Assembly (NCBI GenBank): GCA_033557675.1
Contig: JAWQRM010000595.1
Coordinates: 1 to 21,156, forward strand
Length of the DNA stretch: 21,156 bases
DNA from: Coptodactyla brooksi
Taxonomy: Eukaryota; Arthropoda; Insecta; Coleoptera; Scarabaeidae
Reading direction: 5' to 3'
The position numbers and the translations under genes were made by a program. Every line of letters begins with the position of its first letter. Positions within the stretch are counted from its first letter, which is position 1. A model generated the notes under the pieces. That model was not told the origin of the DNA. It saw only the letters and a list, made by a program, of their open reading frames with translations, and made no database searches. Shown here piece after piece: positions 1 to 8,300 of the stretch.

Positions 1-502
1 CATGCAATGGAAAAGTAGATTCATCGGTGAAAACAATATTTTGTATAAAGTTTTCAACCTGGTTAACTTTTTCTATTATTCGCTCAGAAAACTCCATCCT
101 TCGAACATTATCCTCGGGAAAAATCTTTTGACTTTTACCGCCTTCATAGCTCTTGTAGCCGTGCTTGTGCAAAACATTCCATACAGTTTTACTGTCCACT
201 CCCAATTCCCCGCTAATATGTTTGGTTGATTTTGTGTTGTCTGCTTCCACAGCAACACAAATCATTTTCAAGAGGACTTTTCCAGGTGAGCGCTCTCTTA
301 AATGGTATTTGGTACACTCCTTTAGACAATAACTTTTCTCAAACTCCTGAATAAATCTGATAATAGTTTGTCTAGCGAGAGCGGGCCTTCCTGCAAAAGA
401 TTGTACGAATAAATCGTGGTAATTGCTTGCAGATATGCCACCGTAATACCACATGATAAGTTGTAATATTTCTTCAGCGGTGTACACACCAATCTCTTTT
501 AA
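1..502 (-). pseudogene. IS630/mariner-type transposase, N-terminal part (DUF4817-like), cut by window edge
   Basis: The minus strand has an open frame from about 502 down to the window edge. Read from its N-terminus, it starts near GVYTAEEILQLIMWYYGG, a DUF4817-like helical domain. It continues through ARQTIIRFIQEFEKS, an HTH-like stretch with SKTVWNVLHKHGYKSYEGG, and ends with ENFIQNIVFTDESTF. The D in FTDE matches the first catalytic Asp of IS630/Tc1/mariner DDE transposases. The product would be a cut-and-paste transposase acting on its own terminal repeats. No ATG opens the frame: a TAA sits at 503-505 and the first good residue follows directly, so the start is lost or lies in another exon. 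The rest of the catalytic domain is left of the window. The segment has no internal stop. The family call is solid from the motifs; whether the copy is active cannot be judged. Confidence 0.8.
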
Positions 503-1566
503 TTATGTTCACTAGAAATAGATGTGCTCTGCGTGCTAAACAACTGAATAATGCCCATACTTCCCGTAATGCCGTCACATCGGCAATATGATGAAGTGGG
601 GGTACTGGGTAACGTGTATTTGCTATTGCCCTCGCTATTCGTTTCGCTTTAACACGTACTGTGGGCGCGGCTTAAAAGTCCTATGGTACGAGATGGTATG
701 CTCATACTGCATGTAGAGGCACTAGCATACATACACAATATGACAATTAAGGAAGAAAATCGATTTTTGGGTTTTTACATATTCTCGAAGTACGCCATTT
801 CAAGAATGTTTGCTGAAAATTTCATGTCAACTGGACCAAAACTGCGCGCTTAAAGTGGACGTAAACATGCCTTGGTGGCCTAGAGTAAGTTTAAAAAAAT
901 TAAATTTTACTCTACTAAGAACTAGACCCAAAACTTTAAACGCGTTTTTCTCGAAATTACATTATACGCACGGTTTACACTATATCTCAAGAACCGTTAA
1001 AGTAATCGACCTAAAACTTTCTGGTACTTATTCCATGTACTTATAGCTTGTTCGTCAACGAAGGGTTTTTTATTTTACAGCAAACCTTTTTTTTATTCAA
1101 AAAAATTAAAAACTAAGAGCTCGAAAAATCACAATTTTCCTTAAAATGGTCCCCATTTTACCACAAATATGATTTTTTCAAAAAATCCCTCGTTCGCGAA
1201 CAAGATATATTCATATATTAACAGAATCTTCTAGGATTTTAATATAAGAGGATTTGGCTTGGAGTTATTTTGTACACCGCCCATCAGCTCAGAAAAATTA
1301 GTTTTCCTTAAAGTAACCATAACTTCCTGAATTTTCAATGCTTTTCAACGAAAGAAATTTTGAATATTGTTCAATATGTGCTTTTAATGTCAATATTTTA
1401 TTGTACGAAAAAATAATTGAAACATTCTTATAAAAATTCCCGAAAATCACGTTTCTTTTCACATTGCAACTAAACCTGACTCCTTAAATAACGAGAATTT
1501 TTAGATATATAAAAAAATACATTGAATTACGTTTAAAAGTTATTTTTTATCCAAAATAGATTCCAT
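503..1566. other. AT-rich non-coding, no gene seen
   Basis: This stretch lies between two transposase relics. At 663-689 it carries the motif GGGCGCGGCTTAAAA followed by TATGGTAC, which recurs at 5953-5979. From about 940 to 1350 it consists of low-complexity AT-rich sequence with many A/T runs. Short open frames occur on both strands, but none has recognisable motifs or splice context. It is probably untranslated or non-autonomous transposon DNA, which I cannot assign. Confidence 0.5.
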
Positions 1567-2010
1567 TTAACTCAATACACTTTCTAGCACGATGAACCAA
1601 TGCATAGATTTTTGTACGTCATCCTTAGTAATGATCTTTAGTACTTGCGTTACAGCTGCTTGAATGGTTGAAATATCATCATAAAACGATTCTTTCATAG
1701 TAATGTTCAGTTTAGGAAAAAAGGAAATAGTCACACGGTGATATATCAGGCGAATACGGTGGGTGGTCAATCAAAGATATTTTTTTTTTTAAAAATTCAA
1801 GAACTTCTAACGTCTTATCTGGTGGTACTTTATCATGCAATAAAAACAGCTGTTTTCACAAATGATGTAAAACTGCTACATAATATTCTCCATTGACAGA
1901 TTTTTTGGAATCAATTTTTTTCATCTCCAATCCACCGAAAAACCTGGACTCTTGCAAAATACTGTCTCCGTGGGCCCGTTGAAGTTTTGCAAAAGTTCCC
2001 ATTGTACTGA
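1567..2010 (-). pseudogene. mariner transposase C-terminal fragment, frameshifted
   Basis: Read on the minus strand, pieces of a mariner transposase C-terminal half appear in order. First comes SVNGEYYVAVLHHL followed by a stop, then LFLLHDKVPPDKTLEVLEFL, then IDHPPYSPDISPCDYFLF, then FPKLNITMKESFYDD. The piece ends near WFIVLESVLS with a TAA at 1567-1569. HPPYSPD is the mariner signature that carries the third catalytic Asp. The canonical HDNA(P/R)xH motif is altered to HDKVPPD. A frameshift near 1715-1720 separates DYFLF from FPKLN, and there is an in-frame stop after LHHL. No N-terminal half or clear terminal repeats were found, so this is a truncated dead copy. It is oriented like iro, within its inferred intron 2. 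Confidence 0.8.
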
Positions 2011-2330
2011 AAGCGTACCAAAATCGTACTGAAGGCGAATCACTTGTTCAACTGCCGTCATTTCAAGCCCCGTCTCCCCAATTGCCGTTAGAGTGTTTAA
2101 GCATAACTTTGCCGAAAGAAATTATCGGTTACCTAAATGTTGCTTTCTGATGCTTATCACATCATCAGAATGCAGTTGCAATTCTGGTATGTAAAGAAGA
2201 AGGATTCTGGTATGTGTAGCTGTAGAGTATTTCTCCATAGTCATCAATATAGACTTTTAAAACTTTTTCCTTACCAACAGTAAGATTTTTTCGCTTTCTT
2301 ATGGTTCACATGTTCACTTCTAGCTTTTAC

Positions 2331-2433
2331 TTTTATGCTAAGGTTTGAATTTAGAACAAACTAAGTCAATATATATTATACATTATATATTGACTTAACG
2401 TAGTTTGTTCTAAATCCGAAATTAAGCATAAAA
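2331..2433. repeat. imperfect inverted repeat (fold-back)
   Basis: Left arm 2331-2376 and right arm 2385-2433 are inverted copies. TTTTATGCT is matched by AGCATAAAA, TTTAGAACAAACT by AGTTTGTTCTAAA, and AAGTCAATATATA by TATATATTGACTT. The right arm carries about 4 extra bases (ACGT between the last two blocks), and a run outside TTTAGAAC is mismatched. The loop is only a few bases, so the DNA or its transcript could form one long hairpin. It resembles a palindromic MITE or fold-back element. Confidence 0.7.
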
Positions 2434-2450
2434 TGGCCTCAAAGTTGGCT

Positions 2451-2504
2451 TAGTGTGGATGTGGGTCAGTTGGCAAAATAGTGCCATAAGGCACATCCAC
2501 ACTA
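2451..2504. repeat. 13-bp perfect inverted repeat with inner hairpin
   Basis: TAGTGTGGATGTG at 2451-2463 is perfectly complementary to CACATCCACACTA at 2492-2504. Between the arms lies a smaller palindrome, GTGCC-ATAA-GGCAC. Just downstream, a CAGTTGG...TAGTG block recurs and is followed by GGGACGCGGCTTTAG (2532-2546), similar to the GGGCGCGGCTTAAAA motifs at 663 and 5953. Together with 2331-2433 this suggests a compact non-autonomous element of unknown class. Confidence 0.6.
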
Positions 2505-2549
2505 TACCGCGCTGTGCCAGTTGGTATAGTGGGGACGCGGCTTTAGAAT

Positions 2550-3010
2550 GATGCACAGAATTGTCGTAAACATCGGAACGTACTTAGGAGCCTTCCTCTA
2601 GTTTCGTACATAAATAATCTAACCGTACGCCTTAATTGTCTGCGAAAGACGGCAATTTACCAGTCGCCGGTAAGAGGGCGCGAGATGAACGAACGGCCGC
2701 TGCCCGGTGAAATGTAATTTACCATAATTCATAATTGATGTCAGTTAGTGAGAGGTGGCTCACGCCCCTCGGTCAGCCGTATAATTAAGGCTCTGTTAGT
2801 AGCCGGGTCCGATTGGCCCCGGCCATATATCATAAGGCTAATCGAGCGCCTCCTATCTCTCTATATAGGCACGATGTACGGATGGAGCGCACGGGACCGA
2901 AGAAGAAGAAGAAGAAAAATCAATACGCCAAACGGCAATTTGTTCTGCTCCTCCTGTGGTAGAGAAACTGGAGAAGAGAGATGAGCGGTTACGTAAGCTC
3001 GGAAGAGGTC
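2550..3010. promoter_or_regulatory. candidate cis-regulatory block in inferred Iroquois intron 2
   Basis: This stretch is GC- and CpG-richer than its flanks and has no transposon-like motifs. It contains a cluster of homeodomain-type TAAT/ATTA cores (around 2715-2740 and 2779-2786), a CTAATCG K50-like site near 2838, a CCAAT-type GATTGGCC near 2811, a TATA-like CTATATAGG at 2861-2869 and a (GAA)6 run at 2899-2916. Open frames exist across it, but none shows a recognisable domain, so I do not call a gene. Iroquois loci are known to be rich in conserved non-coding enhancers; assigning this block to that class is inference. Confidence 0.35.
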
Positions 3011-3359
3011 AATTACACCAATCCTGCTTACCAATGAAAATATATTTATACGGAACGATTGACATAAAGTTAATGGCCAATCTAGTTAGCTGTTTGAAAC
3101 AAAGCATGTAAATTAGCTAGGTCGTTTGACAGCTTAGAATCAGTTGACTGGATTACCTATTATTGTCAGTATTAACTAATGCTTTAACACCATTTCAATT
3201 CATACCTTTTATAAACATATATAAACATACAAAGGATGTTTGGTCTTTTGATGTTGTTATCAAACCTCTCATGGTTTAGTATTGATGGTCATGGTTTTTA
3301 TATCTTACAATAAGTTACAGTTTGCAGTGAAATTATCAATAATCAATCTATTTTCTTGG
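3011..3359. other. AT-rich non-coding, nothing recognised
   Basis: No open frame with protein-like composition, splice context or repeat structure was seen here. It may include the missing 3' end of the mariner relic to its right, but no terminal repeat could be identified. Confidence 0.4.
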
Positions 3360-3960
3360 TATCCTCATAAGAATGGAAACGGAAGCTGCTCAACCAGGTC
3401 ATGTCTGGTGAAAGGGGCGGCTGAGATAGGTTGTAACAGCTCCTAATAACCAATACCTAACTGATCCCACCAAATACAGAGCATGAACTTGAAACAATGG
3501 ATATTCGGCTTCTCAGCATGCCCATGATCCCATGGATTAATACTCTGCAAAAGATTTTTTTTTTCACCGTTGGAGCAACTTTTCACGTGTGACAAAACGC
3601 TTTTCCACACCCCGCGATTTCATGCCGTATGGCAGCCAATTTCCTTGCATTTGAATCATTCCCACGGCCTTGAGGCACAATGAAATGGCTTGTCTTGATC
3701 CAATAATGCCCCCAATTCTATATCTTCACACGTTTCTGACCTTCCTTCACGTTCCTTATGTTCCGTGTCAAAATTTTGAACCATCTAAACCAGTATTCAC
3801 AATTTGAAACTGATGGAACATAGTTTTCATCAGTCTCACACAGCAAGCGATGACCTTCAGCTGCTTCTTTCTTCAAATGGATGCAGAAAAGTAAAGCTTC
3901 CCGCTAATTGCGTTTCGTTAGCACAGAAGTCAAAACATTATGTTATTAACACTTCAGCAA
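3360..3960 (-). pseudogene. mariner transposase relic, multiply frameshifted
   Basis: The minus strand carries scattered mariner blocks in the correct order but in different frames. These are LFCIHLKKEAAEGHRLL and SVSNCEYWFRWFK (N-terminal HTH region, about 3780-3910), then CEDIELGALLDQDK, then VGMIQMQGNWLPYGMKSRGV and EKRFVTREKLLQR (about 3560-3670), and finally FKFMLCIWWDQLGIGY and ELLQP (about 3430-3500). Known mariner transposases have WFRRFK, GNWVPYELKPRDVERR and KVMLCIWWDQ at the matching places, so the identity is firm. Several stops and at least three frame changes are present. The GDEKWIHYDN region with the first catalytic Asp is missing or unreadable. The C-terminal third was not found. 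Confidence 0.8.
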
Positions 3961-4063
3961 ATTGATATATACTAAAAACTAGAGCATAATGAGGACACTT
4001 TAGCATGATTGTGGTTATAATATGGACCAATACGATTCAATACTAACAACGCCCTCTCTAGTA

Positions 4064-4857
4064 TTGAGTTGTTCAGAAAGTAATTTGGTTTTTTCTTTGT
4101 GAAAATAATAGGTAATTTTTGTTAAAAAATGTAAATATTTTATATAATTGCATTTTTCACCATTTTGGTCTAAAACCTTTGGTCATCTTTCTGGCAGTAG
4201 CATGATTCCACACTCATAAAACTTCTGATCCTTCCTGGCAAAAAACTGATTCAAGTCAATTTTTTACGGCCTCATTTGAAGTAAAGGTTTTGCTATCCAA
4301 AAAGTTTTGTGGATATCGAAACAAGTAATAATCGAAAGATGCCAGATCTGGAGTATATGGAGGGTGTGGTAGTACATCCAATCCAAGCTGTAAAAGCTTT
4401 TGACGAGTTTACAAATGTAAGCACAATCTTCGTAGAACACTATATCTTTTCTATTGATCAATTCTGGCCTTTTCTGTTTGAATAAATCGTGCAATTTGTC
4501 CAATTGATGACAGTACACTTCAGAATTGAAATTTTCAAAACTTTGCAAAATTTCAAAATCACAACACATCTTCTCGATGTACATCACATAATTTTTTCTC
4601 GCTTGAATGGCATTTTTACCTTTTTTGCAATAAAAAAGCAAAATGTACTGAAAATGCTGTTTTTGATTCTCCATGATTCATACACAAAAAGAAAACAATT
4701 GCACAGAACTGAATAAAATATTTTGACACACAAACTTTGTAATGACAGCTGTCAGAATATATACTGTATACACGGTTTAGAATGAAGTTGACTAGATAAA
4801 ATACTATTAACGCCTCTGCTGCGAAAAAAAAACGAAATTACTTTCCGAACAACCGAA
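4064..4857. mobile_element. short mariner element with both terminal repeats, internally deleted
   Basis: The left end, TATTGAGTTGTTCAGAAAGT from 4062, matches the reverse complement of the right end, TATTCGGTTGTTCGGAAAGT from 4859. Both continue into AATTT(G/C)GTTTTTT. TA dinucleotides flank at 4062-4063 and 4858-4859, as expected for the Tc1/mariner TA target duplication. The element is about 794 bp against roughly 1.3 kb for full mariners, so about 500 bp is missing, chiefly the middle of the transposase. It encodes the defective transposase described separately and is non-autonomous. Confidence 0.85.
4150..4674 (-). pseudogene. mariner transposase, N-terminus fused to C-terminal catalytic part
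   Basis: The frame starts at the ATG at 4674 (MENQKQHFQYILLFYCKKGK), a typical mariner N-terminus. After about 35 codons, including a frame change around YVMYIEKMC, it jumps across an internal deletion to NSEVYCHQLDKLHDL and KRPELINRKDIVFYED, the second-Asp region where DNARPH has degraded to DCAYI. After a frameshift near 4385 the other frame reads VLPHPPYTPDLASFDYYLFR, the third-Asp block. It then runs through SKTFTSNEAVKN, a stop, and NQFFARKDQKFYECGIMLLP to KVLDQNGEK near 4150. The HTH region between residues of about 40 and 200 is largely lost. The protein is dead, but the copy is better preserved than the neighbouring mariners. Confidence 0.85.
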
Positions 4858-4894
4858 TAAATTACGGTTGGTGTTCAAATGATATTTGTCGCTA

Positions 4895-4934
4895 ACGCAT
4901 CTGAGGATGCCGGCTTGGTCAGCGAAACGTGCGT
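4895..4934 (+). other. hammerhead-like / Penelope-type motif
   Basis: ACGCA (4895-4899) pairs with TGCGT (4930-4934). Between them lie CTGAGGA (4901-4907), an imperfect hairpin GCCGGC-TTG-GTCAGC (4909-4923) and GAAAC (4924-4928). CTGANGA...GAAA is the hammerhead ribozyme core. Penelope-like retroelements are known to carry minimal hammerheads with a CTGANGA-stem-GAAACGT layout. The separate stems I and III of a full ribozyme are not convincing here, so this may be a fossil or only a look-alike. A related sequence occurs at 19791-19825 on the other strand. Confidence 0.35.
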
Positions 4935-5940
4935 CAAGCAAAATAACCTTTTCGGTTTTGATGTAGTGGTAACAATTGTTTAAACTTTGTCACTAAGCCA
5001 AAAGGTTCCAAAAATCCTCAACCCATAGGAAGTATTATTCGAGCACGAAGATCATCTTAGTTTTTTACCCCTCTATGTCTGTGTTTTTTCTTGAAACCGA
5101 ATGGTTAGCTTCATACAATGATGCATTGTTTTGTATGAATAAAAATTGTTACTTTTTAGTCCTGCGGCTGCAACACTGTGTCGTATTATTATGAAGGAAT
5201 AAAACATCCGATATTGTTTAGAATAGTAAATAGCACGATCAAGCTTAGAAAAATATAGCGTAATGTAAGACGATCAAGACTGCTAACTAAACAACACAGA
5301 GAGTTAAAATTATCTAAAATAAAAAATCATTAAATCCTAGCATTTAGAGACAACCAAGACAATCAGAAAGAAAATTGTCTTTCCATGTTAATCTGCCCAA
5401 ACATTAATTCATCAGTTAATATAATTAATTAATTGATTAATGTTCATGCAACTTCCATAACTTGATTACTTACGATCTAGCACCTATTAAAAAAAGAATA
5501 AATTTGTTTCATTAGTACATGTTTTCTTTCTTTCTTGTTCTGCTTCTACATCTGAACTTTCACTATGTGCACTGTAGCATCTTTGGATAAACCAGAATGA
5601 ACTTTTTCAGGTTACCTTTTTCCATTTATTGGTTAGTAAGTTTTTAGCTTCGAATTACCGAAACCGGTTTCATGTTCTGATTTTTAAGGCAAGTGATTAA
5701 AATTAATATAGAAATAACAGTTTCGTTCGTAAATTAGTTTCTTGGACGAAACGGTTCTGGTTTCAGTTGTTTGCTTTCCGGTTTTACCGGTTCTTGGCAA
5801 CCTCTTAAAACTCGAGCATTTTATTTAGAACAAATCACGCAATCATTTCGATTTCAAAGGCAATTACCGCATACTCCCATCGACGTGCCAGACGCAACTG
5901 ACCTTACCTCTAACCGTTGAAAGCATAGGCCCCTCCCCCC
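4935..5940. other. unassigned non-coding DNA
   Basis: No gene was recognised. The stretch contains AT-rich palindromic runs (TTAATATAATTAATTAATTG around 5418) and polypyrimidine tracts near 5521-5550. Around 5640-5800 it has repeated short blocks such as GGTTT(C/T)A and ACCGG. It is probably intronic sequence of Iroquois intron 2, with possible retroelement debris beside the hammerhead-like motif. Confidence 0.4.
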
Positions 5941-7260
5941 AATACGTATCGCGGGCGCGGCTTAAAATCTGTATGGTACCGGAAAATATCCTCAACCTGT
6001 ATATTAATCCCTGGGAATCGATATAACACATAAATGAGTACTAAAACAACTGAACGAACGAAATAAAATAAGACTACTTCTAAGCCAGAACTACAAACAA
6101 CACAAATATACAACGTTCACAATGAATGTTAAGGAACAAAATTTTGAGAGCAAGTCTTGATCTATATTACTAGCTACAATAGTTTCACTAACGATGGTGA
6201 CAGACATACCCAGACCCACTGCACAGCTCGCCAGTTTGCCGTGTAAACGGTACGCTCAAGATTTTTAATTTTTTTTTACTATGTTCTACCCTTCCGATTA
6301 TTATAAAATTTAGATAACTAGATGCTAGAGGATTTAAAGATCTTTTATGAAAAGAATTTACCGGTGTGACTCAACCCCCCAAAAAAAATCGAAAACACTT
6401 TTTGGACTTTTTTCATGAGTTTTTTTTTGAAAAGTTATATATATATCATCAAAATCGGTCAAACCGTTTGCTTAAAAATTAAAAAATATTAACTCAAAAA
6501 AAATCATTTTTTAAAAATAATATTTAGTGAAATTTAACCTTTCATCACTGCTAACTTGCAGTAAAAACCCCAGACAAATCCGATCGGGGGCAGCACACAC
6601 ATGCTTATTCTGCTATGCCCTTTATGCCCTGAAAATATGTACATAACCTTAATTTATACAAAGAATAATATTCTAACAATATAATAGATGTGACATGTTG
6701 TATAGTTTTTAAAACAATTAAATGAATTGAATTCTACAAGGACACATCCTGACACACATACTTGAACGACATCCTGTACACATACCTGACACAACATAGT
6801 TGAACGACATCTGGAGAAAGCTGTACATCATCGAAGCTTTAGAAATATCTGAATATATTGATCAAAACATTACTTTAAATTATGATTGTTAAGTATGAAA
6901 CAGTGTTTAGAGCAGTAGATGCTAATATATTAATTATTAAAAAAAAATTAAAATACATTGATTTGTAGTAACAAAAGTTGCACGACAAATTTTTACATAT
7001 GTGTATGTGTGTAAAGTACTTTTAAAGGTGCAAGTAAACAAACAAAATATAAACTGGATTGCAAAACGTCAACTACAAGATTTGATATTACAACATAATC
7101 GTGTGGCTAGCCGTCGTAATAGCCGTCTGAGATATAAAGCATACCGAATAAATTTTTGAAACAGAATAATGATCAAGGCAATCATATAATGACGAATTAA
7201 TGAATTACTACATTGATTAAGTAGTAATATATTTGGCAAATTTAGATTAGCTCACACATT
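5941..7260. other. unassigned non-coding DNA with a dispersed-repeat fragment
   Basis: At 5953-5979, GGGCGCGGCTTAAAA plus TATGGTAC duplicates the motif at 663-689. About 150 bases on, both copies show an (A)TTAAGGAA(C/G)AAAAT-like stretch (around 6127 and 747), so the two may be relics of one repeat family. Around 6260-6540 is very A/T-homopolymer-rich sequence. No coding motif was seen on either strand. Confidence 0.35.
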
Positions 7261-7338
7261 GCTTAAGTTGGTAAGTTCCATTCAGTAGACGACAATCCTT
7301 CGACTTTAACGTTAGTTGTCGGTTTATTCTGTGACAAA

Positions 7339-7405
7339 ATGCGTCGACGAAAACAATTTTCCTTGAATCAGAAGCCTAAAAATAGCAAGATGGTCCCTAC
7401 AAAGG
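7339..7405 (+). CDS. possible small first coding exon (MRRRKQ...), uncertain
   Basis: An ATG at 7339 opens MRRRKQFSLNQKPKNSKMVP followed by TK. The frame is then met by a strong consensus donor, GGTAAGT, with the intron GT at 7406-7407 (phase 1). Without splicing, the frame would stop at 7462-7464 after 41 residues. About 55 bases upstream is an initiator-like TTCAGT (7281-7286), but no TATA box. Several nuclear zinc-finger regulators (SALL, FOG, BCL11, TSHZ, ZEB families) carry a basic N-terminal RRKQ motif that recruits the NuRD complex. The resemblance is limited to RRKQ, and the expected proline spacing is not kept. It lies antisense to iro inside its inferred intron 2. No downstream exon was identified, so it may be a chance ORF or part of a non-coding transcript. 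Confidence 0.25.
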
Positions 7406-7464
7406 GTAAGTTTAAATCAGTATGTCTAAGTTTTAATGCATTTCGAAACATTACATGCAGATAA

Positions 7465-7964
7465 CCGTACGATAAAAAGACTTAAGTAATGCCTTTACTA
7501 ACAATAAGAATAAGTACTCCCCGAAACAAGCAAGTGTATATGAAACTCCGTTCTATAACAATACGAAGCAACCACACCTACCAATGACGTAAACTCAACA
7601 TTTAGCCGATCTCAAAACGACTAAAACGGCAATTCAATCTTTTGTAACCTGACTATGATTGACGCACTTAATACAGACATACAACCAGATACGAATCTAG
7701 CACCCTGTTTGTCTTTTATCTTTCTCTCGCTCCTGGCGGTTACCTAATACCTTAAGCAAATTTCGAGGTAACGTGACACCTACAGGGGCCTAAGAAATAA
7801 AGTAAACATTTCTGATGTTACTCTTTCCAACTTTTACGTTGAATTTTACTAAACCATTTTTCTTCAAACACTAGATGTACTTATTTTCGCCTTTGTATAG
7901 TTATCGCAGTCAATGTGTTAAATGCCAAAGTAAAAACGAAAGATAGCGAAGTAAGGATACTTAC
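7465..7964. other. iro: start of inferred Iroquois intron 2
   Basis: Iroquois intron 2 begins at 7964 on the minus strand with GTAAGT (7964-7959) and runs leftward, apparently through the rest of the window. No coding or repeat signal was seen in this part. I looked on the minus strand for the homeodomain (the WFANARRR-type recognition helix) between here and position 1 and found none. Confidence 0.6.
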
Positions 7965-8300
7965 AAGAGGCGAATAGAAAGCTGAGCTCTCGACTCCTAT
8001 GCTAGGGTAGGGGTTTTGGTCCGTCGAAGGATAAGGCGTGCCATACACGCCTACACTTCTCGGATATTGAAGTGCTGCCAACCTTGCCGAGTCATATTGA
8101 CAGGAACAGACGCTCTGCCCCGTCACCGGGTCCGTCACCAGAGGTCTTCCCGATTCGCAACATTGCGTGGGGCCCGTCGATGAAGTGCCACCGGGGGATA
8201 AGGCCCCTGGACCTCCGGCAGATCCCCCAGGACTCAATGAACTACCGCCGGATACTGGAGAAGAACCGGAATTCGTCGTAGGCTGCCCAGATACTAGAAG
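7965..8300 (-). CDS. iro: Iroquois homeobox protein, coding exon 2 (pre-homeodomain region)
   Basis: This 336-base exon encodes residues 17-128 in phase 0. It is bounded by an acceptor with a pyrimidine tract (CCTTGTTTCAG, AG at 8302-8301) and a consensus donor (CTT|GTAAGT, GT at 7964-7963). A Gly/Ser/Pro-rich linker (about residues 21-60) leads into the conserved block QCCESGRP...DPVTGQSVCSCQYDSARL (Cys 63, 64, 81 and 83). It ends with GVYGTPYPSTDQNPYPSIGV and SSAFYSPL. This block is diagnostic of insect Iroquois proteins and fits araucan/caupolican better than mirror. The TALE homeodomain and Iro box that give DNA binding in the nucleus follow in exons outside the window. Known Iroquois proteins pattern dorsal head, thorax and sensory territories. 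The reading frame is intact and GC-richer than the flanking introns. Confidence 0.93.

Noticed and set aside
2748..2984. 78-codon plus-strand frame ending in a Cys-containing NLFCSSCGRETG-type stretch
   Set aside because: No family match, no splice context and an Arg run produced by a GAA-type microsatellite. It lies in a block better read as regulatory DNA.
4895..4934. Calling a functional hammerhead ribozyme
   Set aside because: Core words are present, but stems I and III are not separately formed and stem II has a mismatch. It is kept only as a hammerhead-like motif.
1..7964. Search for the Iroquois homeodomain exon
   Set aside because: No minus-strand match to the homeodomain recognition helix or the ARRKNATRE-type start was seen by eye, so the exon is inferred to lie outside the window.
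8072..8281. 69-codon plus-strand frame across Iroquois exon 2
   Set aside because: It is the antisense shadow of a confidently identified exon.
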